From an uncultured Draconibacterium sp. (GTDB lineage Bacteria > Bacteroidota > Bacteroidia > Bacteroidales > Prolixibacteraceae), in contig NZ_OY781884.1 of assembly GCF_963677155.1 (NCBI RefSeq), forward strand, positions 3,468,501 to 3,532,500: 64,000 nt of DNA. Direction: 5' to 3'. A model generated the notes under the pieces. That model was not told the origin of the DNA. It saw nothing but the letters and a program-made list of their open reading frames with translations, and did no database searches. Both the position numbers and the translations under genes were made by a program. Of this stretch, positions 44,757 through 54,627 are shown piece after piece. The first letter of the stretch is position 1, and each line of letters starts with the position of its first letter.

Positions 44757-45413
44757 ATGGAAAAAAAATTAAAAAGAGATCAACTTCCAGCAGAAAAAGT
44801 AGAAAACTGGAGAATTAACTTCGACGAAGAAGCCGAAAAAACGTTCAATCTAAAATTGTCACCAATCATTCTGCAAAAAGAAACCTATAAATCGTTGATT
44901 GGGGATAATGAAAATCGGGTACGCGTATATCTGGGACTGGAGGCCCAAAAAGATGGTGATAAGTATGTCCTTTGTGGCTATGCAGTATCCTCTTTTCTTT
45001 TGGGTAGTGGCGATGTTTATGCTGACTATGAAACACCTGTGTACAAACTTAGTGAAGTAAACGAGGATTATTCTGATAATACTGATGTCGTAATCTCAAG
45101 TATAAATTTATACCGCAAATGGCGGGCTGGCGAAATTGAAGCGGAACACGAAGGCGCAGTTTTTCGTCAGTACATTTATCCAAATGCTTATTTGCTTACA
45201 AAATTCGAACTGCACGAGTTGTTTAATTCACAAAATCACGATAGAATAAAGATTGAATTTGGAATTAAAAAAACGATGGATGTAATGGTTAGTGCTGTTG
45301 TTGACAAGTTGCCAAGATCGGAAGGGGATGTAAACAGCCCTGAACCTGAAGAATTCAACAACACTGGGCTTTGTCCTCCGTATTGCGACGAACGAAGTAT
45401 TTATAACCCTTAA
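44757..45413 (+). CDS. Hypothetical cytoplasmic protein
   Basis: A ~218-residue soluble acidic protein from ATG 44757 (the upstream seven codons from 44736 are less likely). No family recognised. It has a Pro/Cys-rich C-terminus (TGLCPPYCDERSIYNP) and a central beta-rich part (RVRVYLGLEAQKDGDKYVLC). It is followed 22 bp later by a membrane protein gene and then a two-component system, all on the plus strand. Confidence 0.65.
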   Translation: MEKKLKRDQLPAEKVENWRINFDEEAEKTFNLKLSPIILQKETYKSLIGDNENRVRVYLGLEAQKDGDKYVLCGYAVSSFLLGSGDVYADYETPVYKLSEVNEDYSDNTDVVISSINLYRKWRAGEIEAEHEGAVFRQYIYPNAYLLTKFELHELFNSQNHDRIKIEFGIKKTMDVMVSAVVDKLPRSEGDVNSPEPEEFNNTGLCPPYCDERSIYNP

Positions 45414-45435
45414 GAAATAAGTTTTGAGTTTTGTA

Positions 45436-46053
45436 ATGATTAACTGGGTATCAATTTTGATACCCTTCTTTCTTGGTGCTTATCGTTTTAAAAATCTTGA
45501 TAAAAGTTTGCGCCTGTTTTTTTATTTTGTGGTTTATGGAACTATTAACGAGATTGTTACTCGTATATTTATTTCCATGGGAGGTGACAACACCATGCCT
45601 TTTTCGCATTTATACTTAATTGCTGAATTCTTTATTCTCGGACTATTTTATTCTGTAGTTCTAAAAGGAGTACTTCGCAAAAGGATAGTTATAACCATTA
45701 TCGCTTTGGTTGAACTGTACAGTATCGTGAATGCTCTATTTTTTCAATCTGTATTTGAATATCCGGCATTGCCGCTATCAATTAGTAAGATCTTTATTGT
45801 GAGTTTTTCAATACTTTTTTTTTACAAAATAATGACAGAGGCCAAGGTGCTGAATTTGTGGAAAGAACCACTTATATATATTAACCTTGCAGTTCTTATA
45901 TATTATTCCGGCAATCTGTTTCATTCGTTGTTGTTTAACCTTATTCTTGACTATTCAAGAGAATTTTCGAAACTCACAGTCGACTATTTCGCGGCACTAA
46001 ATACATTGTTTTATGTTCTTGTCGCTATAGGCTTTGGGAAATCAGGCCAGTAG
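45436..46053 (+). CDS. Hypothetical integral membrane protein
   Basis: A ~205-residue protein with about six or seven hydrophobic helices (for example VSILIPFFLGAY, LIAEFFILGLFYSVVL, ISKIFIVSFSILFFY) and few charged loops. A TTG start at 45424 is possible, but ATG 45436 is more usual. It lies 132 bp upstream of a sensor kinase; the regulator's signal may reach the kinase through this protein, but no motif shows that. Confidence 0.7.
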   Translation: MINWVSILIPFFLGAYRFKNLDKSLRLFFYFVVYGTINEIVTRIFISMGGDNTMPFSHLYLIAEFFILGLFYSVVLKGVLRKRIVITIIALVELYSIVNALFFQSVFEYPALPLSISKIFIVSFSILFFYKIMTEAKVLNLWKEPLIYINLAVLIYYSGNLFHSLLFNLILDYSREFSKLTVDYFAALNTLFYVLVAIGFGKSGQ

Positions 46054-46185
46054 TCTCTATTGATTTAAAGAGATATATTTCATGGGCATTAAAAATTCTC
46101 GGATTAGGTATCGTTCGAATATTTTTGTGATTTTACAAGAAGTTCAATTTTGTTAACTATTTTAGCATGGACTAAAATGTGAATT

Positions 46186-46977
46186 GTGGAGGGAGCAGGG
46201 ACTTCGGAAATATTGATGGTCTACTTAATTGGTACCATTGGCATGCTTTTATTGGCTGGTGGCATCTTTTTCTTCTTTATTGCCTATCAGAAAAAATTAC
46301 TTCAGAAGCAGTTGGAATTAAATCGAATGGTTCAAAATCAGCAAGAAGAAATAATTAAAAACACCATCCAGGCTCAGGAGAATGAACGCAAACGTATAGC
46401 ACGTGATTTGCACGATGAGGTTGGTGCTATGCTTTCGGTAGTAAAACTCACTGTTGGGAGGATTGAAAAAAAAATAGAATCGGGTAAAACAAAAGAGCTG
46501 GCCTCCGAAACCAAAACTTATCTCGACGATGTTATTCTTCAGGTTCGCCGTATTTCTCGGTCGTTATTACCTCCGTCGCTTGAAAAGCTAGGATTGTATT
46601 TTGCGCTTGAAGAGCTGGCAGACTGGGTGAATAAATCAGATCAGTTGGCTATTGATTGTTGGAAAAGCGGAGAACAATTTCGTTTTGATAGTAAACAGGA
46701 ATTAGCGGTTTTTCGTATTGTACAGGAACTGGTTAATAATGCCATTAAACACGCCGCGGCATCGCGCATTTCGATAGATATTCGATTTACAAAACAATGT
46801 GTAGCAGTTGTTGTTGGCGATGATGGAAAAGGATTTTTACTGGAAGAAAAAATGCAAACGGGACTTGGTTTAAGAAATCTTGAAAGCCGGTCGGAAATGG
46901 CAAATGCAAAATTGAAATTGAAATCGTTGCCGGAACGAGGAACCCGGGCAATTATAGTATTGCAGGCTAATGAGTGA
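46186..46977 (+). CDS. Sensor histidine kinase, NarX/DegS type
   Basis: 263-residue kinase with one N-terminal membrane helix (residues ~10-32), a short linker, the HisKA_3 dimerisation box with the phospho-accepting His (ENERKRIARDLHDEVGAML), and an HATPase domain (IVQELVNNAIKHAAASRISI N-box; GDDGKGF; TGLGLRNLESR). No periplasmic sensor domain. GTG 46186 is taken as start; ATG 46216 is possible. It overlaps the response-regulator gene by 8 bp, so they are coupled. Confidence 0.92.
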   Translation: MEGAGTSEILMVYLIGTIGMLLLAGGIFFFFIAYQKKLLQKQLELNRMVQNQQEEIIKNTIQAQENERKRIARDLHDEVGAMLSVVKLTVGRIEKKIESGKTKELASETKTYLDDVILQVRRISRSLLPPSLEKLGLYFALEELADWVNKSDQLAIDCWKSGEQFRFDSKQELAVFRIVQELVNNAIKHAAASRISIDIRFTKQCVAVVVGDDGKGFLLEEKMQTGLGLRNLESRSEMANAKLKLKSLPERGTRAIIVLQANE

Positions 46978-47629
46978 GCAAAAAATAAATATTGTAGTTA
47001 CTGACGACCATAAGCTTTTCAGAAAAGGTATGGTTGGCTTGTTAGGCGATTTTGATATTGTTGAGGATATTTATGAAGCCGGTAATGGAGTTGAGTTATT
47101 AGAGTTGCTAGGCAAGTTGGATAAAAGACCAGACTTGGTTTTGCTCGATATTAATATGCCTGAAATGGATGGCGTTGAAGTAACAGGGCATCTACGAAGA
47201 GATTATCCGGGAATTCGAATTTTAATACTTAGTATGGAAGAAGCTCCGCAGTTGGTTGCTCATCTGATAAGCGAAGGGGTAAACGGTTACTTATTAAAAA
47301 ATGCCGAGCCTGATGAGTTGGAACTGGCCATAAAAAAAGTAATAAAAAACGATTTTTATTTTTCGGGTAGTTTATCGGGAGTAGTTTTGCAGGGATTAAA
47401 GAAAAATACCTCGAAAGATTCTAGTTTACAACTAACACTTACAAAACGTGAGCAAGAGGTTTTGAAGCTAATTTGCGAAGAGCTAACAGCCACCGAAATT
47501 GGTGAAAAACTTGGGCTTAGCGCACGTACCATAGAAGGCCACAAGTATAACCTGCTCGATAAAACTGATACAAAAAATATAGCAGGCCTTGTAATTTTTG
47601 CCATTAAAAATAATATCTATAAAATATGA
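46970..47629 (+). CDS. LuxR/NarL-family response regulator
   Basis: 219-residue regulator. The receiver domain carries VTDDHKLFRKGM (acidic pair), the phospho-Asp in VLLDINMPEMDG, and a Lys in GYLLKNAEPDEL. The C-terminal helix-turn-helix is clear: LTKREQEVLKLICEELTATEIGEKLGLSARTIEGHKYNLLDK. It is the partner of the upstream kinase (8-bp overlap). Its targets are unknown; the two small genes upstream are candidates. Confidence 0.93.
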   Translation: MSEQKINIVVTDDHKLFRKGMVGLLGDFDIVEDIYEAGNGVELLELLGKLDKRPDLVLLDINMPEMDGVEVTGHLRRDYPGIRILILSMEEAPQLVAHLISEGVNGYLLKNAEPDELELAIKKVIKNDFYFSGSLSGVVLQGLKKNTSKDSSLQLTLTKREQEVLKLICEELTATEIGEKLGLSARTIEGHKYNLLDKTDTKNIAGLVIFAIKNNIYKI

Positions 47630-47655
47630 AAGGAGCACAAATTATGTGCTCCTTT
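47629..47655 (+). terminator. Hairpin after the response regulator
   Basis: AAAGGAGCACA, loop AATTA, TGTGCTCCTTT: a perfect 11-bp stem that overlaps the stop codon. It lacks a T tract right after the stem. The rest of the gap to 47950 shows nothing. Confidence 0.6.
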
Positions 47656-47950
47656 CCAGATTCCATCATTTTATTTTTTATCACAGTGACTCAGGGAAAT
47701 GGGACAGTAGGTGTTTCGTGAAATGTGATGAAAGTTGATGGATAAAAAATAATTAGAAAGAGGAGAGGAAATACAGTTCCGCGTTTGTGATGTGAATGTG
47801 TCTAACGAATGTGAATTTATTTTACGCTTTATTTCCATTGATGGAGCCTTTTGTTGTTGAGACAAAGTTAGGTGAGAAGAATTAAAAAAAATAGCGTAGA
47901 ATTACTCGATTTTAACCAGGTAATTTTACTTGGATTTGAAAAATAGGTCA

Positions 47951-47979
47951 AAAAAAAGAGCCACTCCGAAGAGCAGCTC
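47951..47979 (-). terminator. Rho-independent terminator of ppdK
   Basis: On the minus strand GAGCTGCTC, a TTCG tetraloop, GAGTGGCTC and seven T; 24 bp past the ppdK stop codon. Confidence 0.88.
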
Positions 47980-48003
47980 CTAATTATTTTACCTCAATTG
48001 TTT

Positions 48004-50706
48004 CTATTTTATATTAGCTTGTGCAGCAGCTACACGTGCAATAGGTACACGGTACGGAGAACAACTTACGTAGTTCATTCCAACGCTGTCGCAGAACATT
48101 ACTGATGACGGTTCTCCTCCGTGCTCGCCACAAATACCAACTTTCAAATCTGGTTTTGTGCTACGGCCTTTCTCAACACCCATTTTTACAACTTGTCCAA
48201 CACCTTCCTGATCGAGTACCTGGAACGGATCATTTTTAAGAATACCTTTCTCAATGTAAATTGGTAAAAATTTACCGGCATCGTCGCGTGAGTAACCAAA
48301 AGTCATCTGCGTAAGGTCGTTTGTCCCAAACGAGAAGAATTCAGCAACCTCTGCTACTTTATCGGCAGTTACAGCAGCACGAGGAATCTCAATCATTGTT
48401 CCTACCATATAATCGCATTCATAACCTTTTTCTTCAAAAACTTTTTTAGCAGTAGCATGAATAATGTCGGCCTGAAGTTTTAATTCTTTTACGGTACCAA
48501 TAAGTGGAACCATAATCTCAGGACGTGCGTCAACACCTTTTTGCTTCAGGTTAACTGCAGCTTCAATAATGGCACGTGCCTGCATTTCAGTAATTTCAGG
48601 ATAGGTATTTCCCAAACGACATCCACGGTGCCCTAACATTGGGTTGAATTCGTGAAGATCTTCAACCAGCGCTTTTACCTCTTCTACAGAAATGCCCATT
48701 TCATCGGCCATCTCTTTTTGGTTTGCTTCTTCGTGGGGAACAAATTCGTGTAATGGTGGATCAAGCAAGCGAATAGTTACTCCGTATCCGGCCATCGCTT
48801 CCAGAATTCCCTCGAAATCTTCACGTTGGTAAGGCAACAATTTATCTAGTGCTTTGCGACGATCAACTTCGGTTTTGGACAAAATCATTTCGCGCATAAC
48901 TTTAATTCGTTCTCCTTCGAAGAACATGTGCTCGGTACGGCAAAGGCCAATTCCCTGAGCTCCGAAGTCGCGTGCAACTTTCGCATCGGCAGGAGAGTCG
49001 GCATTCGTGCGAACTGTCATGCGGGTGAACTTGTCGGACAGATCCATAATTTTTGCGAAGTTACCGCTCAATTCGGGATCCATTGTAGCCACTTTGCCAT
49101 CGTAAACTTCACCGGTAGATCCATTTAACGAAATCCAGTCGCCTTCTTTAAAATCTTTCCCGTCTATGGTCATTACGCGGGTTTTGTAATTGATTTTCAC
49201 ATTACCTGCACCCGATACACAACATTTTCCCATTCCTCGTGCAACAACCGCAGCGTGCGATGTCATTCCTCCGCGAGCAGTTAAAATACCTTTGGCAATG
49301 TTCATCCCTTCCAAATCTTCGGGCGATGTTTCAACACGTACCAAAACGGCTTCCGGATATTTGTTAGCTTCATCTGCAAAGAATACAACTTGTCCGGTTG
49401 CAGCACCTGGTGATGCTGGCAAACCTTTAGCCAAAACATTTGCAGCTTTCATTGCGGCTGTATCAAAAACAGGGTGAAGTAATTCATCCAGTTTCGCGGC
49501 GTCAACTCGCAGAAGTGCTGTTTTTTCATCAATTCTACCTTCTTCCAGCATATCAACAGCAATTTTTACCATTGCCGCACCTGTACGTTTCCCGTTACGG
49601 GTTTGCAGTAACCACAATTTGCCTTCCTGAATGGTAAACTCAAGATCTTGCATGTCGCTGTAATGATCTTCCAGTTTTTGCTGTGTTTCGTTTAATTGAG
49701 CGTATAATTCGGGCATTGTTTCTTCCAGCGATGGAAATTTTGATGCACGTTCTTCTTCGGAAATACCCTGAAGAGCGGCCCATTTTAACGAACCAGCTTT
49801 GGTTATTTCCTGTGGTGTGCGAATACCGGCAACTACATCCTCGCCCTGAGCATTAATAAGGTATTCACCATTAAATACATCTTCTCCGGTTGCAGCATCG
49901 CGGGTAAATGCAACTCCCGTTGCCGAACTTTCGCCCATGTTCCCAAATACCATTGCCTGAACGTTTACAGCAGTTCCCCACTCGTCAGGAATTTGCTCCA
50001 TTCGGCGGTAATAAATAGCTCTTGGGTTATTCCAACTACCAAATACTGCGGCAACAGCTCCCCAAAGTTGTTCCCACGGATCAGTAGGGAAATCTTTACC
50101 GGTAACTTTCTTAACAGCAGCTTTAAATCGGTTAACAAGCTCCTGTAGGTCTTCAGTAGTGAATTGTGTATCTAGTGCAATACCCTTTTCTTCTTTTAGC
50201 TGATCAATGATTTCTTCAAACGGGTCGTGCTCTTCCTTGCTTGCAGGTTTCATATCCATAACTACGTCGCCATACATTTGAACAAATCGACGGTATGAGT
50301 CCCAGGCAAAACGTTCGTTGCCCGATTTTTTCGCGATTCCTACAACAGCATCTTCGTTCATCCCCAGGTTAAGAACGGTATCCATCATACCTGGCATAGA
50401 AGCTCTTGCTCCTGAACGAACTGAAACCAAACAGGGATTTTCTTTGCTTCCAAATTCTGTTTCTGTAAGTTTTTCAACCAGTGCCACTGCGGCCTCAACT
50501 TCTGGTTTTATCAGGTCGAACGTTGCTTGCTGACCTTTTTCGTTGTACATCGTACAAACCTCTGTTGTAATTGTAAATCCGGGAGGAACAGGTACACCGA
50601 TTAGGTTCATCTCTGCAAGATTGGCACCTTTGCCTCCAAGAAGATTTTTCATGTCTGCTTTACCTTCTGCCTGTCCGGCTCCGAAAGTATATACATGTTT
50701 TGTCAT
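48004..50706 (-). CDS. ppdK: Pyruvate, phosphate dikinase
   Basis: 900-residue enzyme that interconverts pyruvate + ATP + Pi with PEP + AMP + PPi. All three domains are present: ATP-grasp (residues ~1-340; GGKGANLAEM, SVRSGARASMPGMMDTVLNLG), phosphohistidine swivel (~420-515; GGMTSHAAVVARGMGKCCV with the catalytic His), and PEP/pyruvate TIM barrel (~530-900; CRTEHMFF, MLGHRGCRLG, FSFGTNDLTQMTFG, KVGICGEHGGEPSSV). Length is typical. It probably serves glycolysis with PPi or gluconeogenesis in this anaerobe-like lineage (inference). Confidence 0.97.
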   Translation of the reverse strand: MTKHVYTFGAGQAEGKADMKNLLGGKGANLAEMNLIGVPVPPGFTITTEVCTMYNEKGQQATFDLIKPEVEAAVALVEKLTETEFGSKENPCLVSVRSGARASMPGMMDTVLNLGMNEDAVVGIAKKSGNERFAWDSYRRFVQMYGDVVMDMKPASKEEHDPFEEIIDQLKEEKGIALDTQFTTEDLQELVNRFKAAVKKVTGKDFPTDPWEQLWGAVAAVFGSWNNPRAIYYRRMEQIPDEWGTAVNVQAMVFGNMGESSATGVAFTRDAATGEDVFNGEYLINAQGEDVVAGIRTPQEITKAGSLKWAALQGISEEERASKFPSLEETMPELYAQLNETQQKLEDHYSDMQDLEFTIQEGKLWLLQTRNGKRTGAAMVKIAVDMLEEGRIDEKTALLRVDAAKLDELLHPVFDTAAMKAANVLAKGLPASPGAATGQVVFFADEANKYPEAVLVRVETSPEDLEGMNIAKGILTARGGMTSHAAVVARGMGKCCVSGAGNVKINYKTRVMTIDGKDFKEGDWISLNGSTGEVYDGKVATMDPELSGNFAKIMDLSDKFTRMTVRTNADSPADAKVARDFGAQGIGLCRTEHMFFEGERIKVMREMILSKTEVDRRKALDKLLPYQREDFEGILEAMAGYGVTIRLLDPPLHEFVPHEEANQKEMADEMGISVEEVKALVEDLHEFNPMLGHRGCRLGNTYPEITEMQARAIIEAAVNLKQKGVDARPEIMVPLIGTVKELKLQADIIHATAKKVFEEKGYECDYMVGTMIEIPRAAVTADKVAEVAEFFSFGTNDLTQMTFGYSRDDAGKFLPIYIEKGILKNDPFQVLDQEGVGQVVKMGVEKGRSTKPDLKVGICGEHGGEPSSVMFCDSVGMNYVSCSPYRVPIARVAAAQANIK

Positions 50707-51127
50707 ATAATTAAAATTTTAGTTATAATAAAAATAGAATTAGATTCATTATTGAAAGGACGCTAATGTAACTTTATTTTTCCACTTTAGAAAGTTTTTA
50801 AACTGCTTTAAAGCCTGTTTCTGAGGCGTGTATCGTAATGTATTTAAATATGCTGTTATTTGTATATGTTAGATTTGCTTTAATAGCAAAATGTTTGAAT
50901 GTATATTGTTTTTTAGCGCTAATGTCTTTTTATTTAGTTTCTGTACTTTTTCCCCGAACGTACGAAAATTTCTTTTGTTTACATCTTTAGCTGCATGTTT
51001 ATTCGTTGAAAACTAACTGTTAACATTCTTTAACTTCCGTTGATACGAGTTAACTAAAATCCGCCGTATTTTTGAAGTATAGAATTTGAATAGTTTAAGT
51101 GTTTTTTCATAGAGAATAGATTTGGTT

Positions 51128-51171
51128 AGGTTAGGAAACAGAGATGAGTTTAAAACGTCTCTGTTTTTTTT
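51128..51171 (+). ncRNA. Predicted tiny RNA, tandem unit 1
   Basis: Inferred transcript from a few bases after TAGATTTG (51117-51124) to the T tract after the hairpin (51136-51166). A weak -33 match (TTTA) lies 19 bp upstream of the box. About 45 nt; no coding capacity. Confidence 0.4.
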
Positions 51172-51352
51172 ATGCTTATTTTTTGAATGAGCAATCATTT
51201 TACTGAATAAAATTCTTCTTTCTGCTTGTGCTATTTTTTATTTATAACATTCTTTAACTTCCGTTTGTACGAGTTAACTAAAATCCGCCGTATTTTTGAA
51301 GCATAGAATTTGAATAGTTTAAGTGTTTTTTTCATAGAGAATAGATTTGGTT

Positions 51353-51396
51353 AGGTTAGGAAACAGAGATGAGTTTAAAACGTCTCTGTTTTTTTA
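51353..51396 (+). ncRNA. Predicted tiny RNA, tandem unit 2
   Basis: Same layout: box at 51342-51349, hairpin 51361-51391, T tract. Identical to unit 1 in the inferred transcript except for T-tract length. Confidence 0.4.
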
Positions 51397-51575
51397 TGCT
51401 TATTTTTTGGATGAGCAATCATTTTACCGAATAAAATTCTTCTTTCTGCTCGTGCTATTTTTTATTTATAACATTCTTTAACTTCCGTTTGTACGAGTTA
51501 ACTAAAATCCGCCGTATTTTTGAAGCATAGAATTTGAATAGTTTAAGTGTTTTTTCATAGAGAATAGATTTGGTT

Positions 51576-51619
51576 AGGTTAGGAAACAGAGATGAGTTTA
51601 AAACGTCTCTGTTTTTTTA
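51576..51619 (+). ncRNA. Predicted tiny RNA, tandem unit 3
   Basis: Box at 51565-51572, hairpin 51584-51614, T tract. Confidence 0.4.
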
Positions 51620-51796
51620 TGCTCATTTTTTGAATGAGCAATCATTTTACCGAATAAAATTCTTCTTTCTGCTTGTGCTATTTTTTATCTATAACATTCT
51701 TTAACTTCCGTTTGTACGAGTTAACTAAAATCCGCCGTATTTTTGAAGCATAGAATTTGAATAGTTTAAGTGTTTTTCATAGAAATAGATTTGGTT

Positions 51797-51839
51797 AGGT
51801 TAGGAAACAGAGATAATATTGATTGTCTCTGTTTTTTTA
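51797..51839 (+). ncRNA. Predicted tiny RNA, tandem unit 4 (divergent loop)
   Basis: Box at 51786-51793, stem AAACAGAGA (51805-51813) and TCTCTGTTT (51826-51834). The loop is TAATATTGATTG, not TGAGTTTAAAACG as in the other units. Confidence 0.4.
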
Positions 51840-51912
51840 TACTCAAATCTGCCACTTTTTCAGATTGAAAATCACTTTCCTGAAATTGTTTCTGTATATT
51901 TCTATATTGTTG

Positions 51913-51929
51913 TGACATTCTGTCTGTCA
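51913..51929. promoter_or_regulatory. Palindrome upstream of clpB, possible heat-shock operator
   Basis: TGACATTCTGTCTGTCA contains the perfect palindrome GACATTCTGTC and outer TGACA...TGTCA, about 56 bp before the clpB start. Position and symmetry suit an operator for a chaperone gene; the regulator is unknown. Confidence 0.4.
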
Positions 51930-51984
51930 ATTATTTATGGTTTGAAAATTGTTTCGTTAACGACGAATTTAAATACATAAAGCC

Positions 51985-54573
51985 ATCAATTTTAACAATT
52001 TCACCATAAAATCGCAGGAAGCCATTCAACAGGCTTTTCAAATTGCCCAGGGAAACAACCAGCAGGCAATTGAAACTGGTCATATTCTTCGCGGAGTACT
52101 TCATTCTGCCGAGAATGTTACCGGGTTTTTACTAAAAAAACTGGATGTTAATCTTCCTGTTTTTACACAGGCACTCGATCAGATTATTCAGTCGTATCCG
52201 AAAGTTTCCGGAGCAGAACAGTATCTTTCATCGGGTGCGAATCAGGTATTGCAAAAAGCACTTGGTTTGGCACAGGAAATGGGAGATCAGTATGTTTCTG
52301 TTGAGCACATTTTAATAGCATTACTCGAAGTAAAAGACAATACCAGTCGTTTGATGAAGGACAACGGCATTGCCAAAAAAGAGCTAAAACTGGCTGTAGA
52401 AGAGTTACGGAAAGGATCGAAAGTTGATAGCCAGACGGCAGAAGACAAATTCAATTCTTTAAATCGTTTTGCGATAAATCTGAACGAACGCGCCCGCTCG
52501 GGTAAACTCGATCCGGTGATCGGGCGAGATGATGAAATTCGCCGGATTTTGCAGATTCTTTCGCGTCGCACAAAAAACAACCCGATTTTGCTAGGCGAAC
52601 CGGGAACCGGAAAAACAGCAATTGCAGAAGGATTGGCACACCGTATTGTGCGTGGTGATGTGCCCGAAAACCTGAAATCAAAACAGGTATTTTCGCTTGA
52701 TATGGGAGCTTTGGTTGCCGGGGCAAAATATAAAGGAGAATTCGAAGAACGATTAAAAGCTGTGGTAAATGAAGTGGTGCAATCGAATGATGAGGTAATT
52801 CTGTTTATCGACGAGATTCACACACTGGTAGGAGCAGGAAAAGGAGAAGGAGCAATGGATGCAGCCAACATCTTAAAACCTGCACTTGCTCGTGGCGAGT
52901 TGCGTGCGGTTGGTGCAACAACGCTGGCCGAGTACCAGAAATATTTTGAAAAAGACAAAGCGTTGGAGCGCCGTTTCCAGATTGTACACGTTGATGAGCC
53001 GGACACTTTAAGTGCCATTTCAATTTTGCGTGGTATTAAAGAGAAGTACGAAAATCACCATAAAGTGCAGATAAAAGACGATGCCATTATTGCGTCGGTA
53101 GAACTGTCGCAGCGTTATATTTCCGATCGGTTTTTGCCTGATAAAGCTATCGATTTAATGGATGAAGCTGCTGCAAAACTGCGTCTGGAAATTGATTCTG
53201 TTCCTGAGGAACTGGACGAAATTCAGCGCCGGGTAAAACAGCTGGAGATTGAACGAGAGGCGATAAAACGTGAGAATGATACTCGAAAACTTAATTCGCT
53301 GAACGAAGAAATTTCGAATTTGAAAGAGGAACAATCGCAGCTTCGTGCCAAGTGGCAATCCGAAAAATCGGTGATTGAAGCCATTCAGAAGAAGAAAGAA
53401 GAGATTGAATCTTACAAGTTTGAAGCAGAACAAGCCGAGCGTGAGGGAGATTATGGACGAGTGGCCGAGTTACGCTACGGTAAGGTAAAAGAAGTGGAGG
53501 CCGGGATTGAAAAGCTGCAGTCCGAGCTGGAGGAAATGAAAAAAGGTGAAAATCTGATAAAGGAAGAGGTGGATACAGAGGATATTGCCGAAGTTGTGGC
53601 CCGCTGGACCGGTATTCCTGTGTCGAAAATGTTGCAAAGCGAACGTGAAAAGTTGCTGCATATGGAAGACGAGCTGCATAACCGCGTAATTGGTCAGGAC
53701 GAAGCTATTGTTGCTGTTTCTGATGCAGTGCGCCGTAGTCGTGCAGGGTTGCAGGACGAGAAACGCCCAATCGGATCGTTCATCTTTTTGGGAACAACCG
53801 GTGTTGGAAAAACGGAGCTGGCAAAAGCTTTGGCCGAATACTTGTTTAACGACGAAAACATGATTACGCGTATCGACATGTCGGAATACCAGGAAAAATT
53901 CTCGGTAACCCGTTTAATTGGTTCGCCTCCGGGATATGTGGGATATGACGAAGGCGGCCAGTTAACAGAAGCTGTGCGACACAAACCTTATTCGGTAGTG
54001 CTTTTTGATGAGATTGAGAAAGCACACCCTGACGTATATAATGTGTTACTTCAGGTTTTGGATGATGGCCGTTTGACCGATAATAAAGGGCGCACTGTAA
54101 ATTTTAAGAATACAATTATTATAATGACTTCAAATTTGGGATCGCAGATTATTCAGGAGAATTACGAAACCATGAATGACTCGAATGAATTTCAGGTGTT
54201 GGAAAAAACGCGCAACCAGTTGCTGGAAATGTTGCGAAAAACCATCCGCCCGGAGTTTTTGAACCGTATTGATGAAACTATTGTATTTACACCGCTATCG
54301 AAAGAAGACATAAAAAAGATCGTACGTGTGCAGTTTGACCAAATTGTAAAACGTTTGTCGGCAAGTGAGCTGAAAATTGAGTTAAGCGAAAAAGCAAACG
54401 AGTGGTTGTCGGGTGTTGGATACGATCCGCATTTTGGAGCACGTCCGGTAAAACGAGTACTTCAGAAATACGTTTTGAATGAATTGTCGAAACGGATTCT
54501 TTCCGACAAAGTTGATAAGGCAAAGCCGATTGTAATCGATTATGAAAATGACTCGTTGATTTTTACCAATTAA
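51985..54573 (+). CDS. clpB: ATP-dependent disaggregase ClpB, with non-canonical ATC start
   Basis: Hexameric AAA+ chaperone that works with DnaK to dissolve aggregates. From 51985 it has 862 residues, the normal ClpB length. Domains: N-domain ([20 protein letters not shown], 1-145), AAA1 ([33 protein letters not shown]), middle coiled coil (~400-520), AAA2 ([39 protein letters not shown]), and C-terminal D2 small domain. The conserved N-terminus aligns with [11 protein letters not shown], but codon one is ATC. There is no in-frame ATG, GTG or TTG before TTG 52249 (codon 89), and an in-frame TAA lies at 51970. ATC or ATA (51973) initiation, a point mutation or a sequencing error are the options. 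Confidence 0.9.
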   Translation: MNFNNFTIKSQEAIQQAFQIAQGNNQQAIETGHILRGVLHSAENVTGFLLKKLDVNLPVFTQALDQIIQSYPKVSGAEQYLSSGANQVLQKALGLAQEMGDQYVSVEHILIALLEVKDNTSRLMKDNGIAKKELKLAVEELRKGSKVDSQTAEDKFNSLNRFAINLNERARSGKLDPVIGRDDEIRRILQILSRRTKNNPILLGEPGTGKTAIAEGLAHRIVRGDVPENLKSKQVFSLDMGALVAGAKYKGEFEERLKAVVNEVVQSNDEVILFIDEIHTLVGAGKGEGAMDAANILKPALARGELRAVGATTLAEYQKYFEKDKALERRFQIVHVDEPDTLSAISILRGIKEKYENHHKVQIKDDAIIASVELSQRYISDRFLPDKAIDLMDEAAAKLRLEIDSVPEELDEIQRRVKQLEIEREAIKRENDTRKLNSLNEEISNLKEEQSQLRAKWQSEKSVIEAIQKKKEEIESYKFEAEQAEREGDYGRVAELRYGKVKEVEAGIEKLQSELEEMKKGENLIKEEVDTEDIAEVVARWTGIPVSKMLQSEREKLLHMEDELHNRVIGQDEAIVAVSDAVRRSRAGLQDEKRPIGSFIFLGTTGVGKTELAKALAEYLFNDENMITRIDMSEYQEKFSVTRLIGSPPGYVGYDEGGQLTEAVRHKPYSVVLFDEIEKAHPDVYNVLLQVLDDGRLTDNKGRTVNFKNTIIIMTSNLGSQIIQENYETMNDSNEFQVLEKTRNQLLEMLRKTIRPEFLNRIDETIVFTPLSKEDIKKIVRVQFDQIVKRLSASELKIELSEKANEWLSGVGYDPHFGARPVKRVLQKYVLNELSKRILSDKVDKAKPIVIDYENDSLIFTN

Positions 54574-54595
54574 AATACTGTCCTATATATTCAAG

Positions 54596-54627
54596 ACGGC
54601 TCTCGCTAGGGAGCCGTTTTTTTTTTT
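54596..54627 (+). terminator. Rho-independent terminator of clpB
   Basis: ACGGCTC and GAGCCGT with an 8-nt spacer, then eleven T; 22 bp after the clpB stop and directly at the 3' end of the convergent Hpt gene. Confidence 0.88.

Larger units (their letters stand above)
51021..51840 (+). repeat. Four-copy 224-bp tandem repeat with promoter-like box and terminator in each unit
   Basis: Units begin with TAACATTCTTTAACTTCCGT at 51021, 51245, 51469 and 51692; the last is about two-thirds length. Units 1-3 are almost identical. Each carries, in order, GAGTTAACTAAAATCCGCCG, the box TAGATTTG (Bacteroidota -7 consensus TAnnTTTG), GGTTAGGTTAGG, and the hairpin AAACAGAGA-loop-TCTCTGTTT with a T tract. 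In unit 4 the loop sequence differs completely while the stem is unchanged, which argues for a conserved structure. The remainder of the gap (50707-51020) shows nothing. Each unit could be a complete tiny transcription unit. Confidence 0.8.

Noticed and set aside
51021-51840. CRISPR array
   Set aside because: Units are 224 bp, nearly identical throughout and have no short-repeat/unique-spacer structure; no cas genes.
52249-54573. TTG 52249 as the clpB start
   Set aside because: About 88 residues of the conserved ClpB N-domain are encoded in frame upstream, so the annotation should start near 51985 despite the non-canonical codon.
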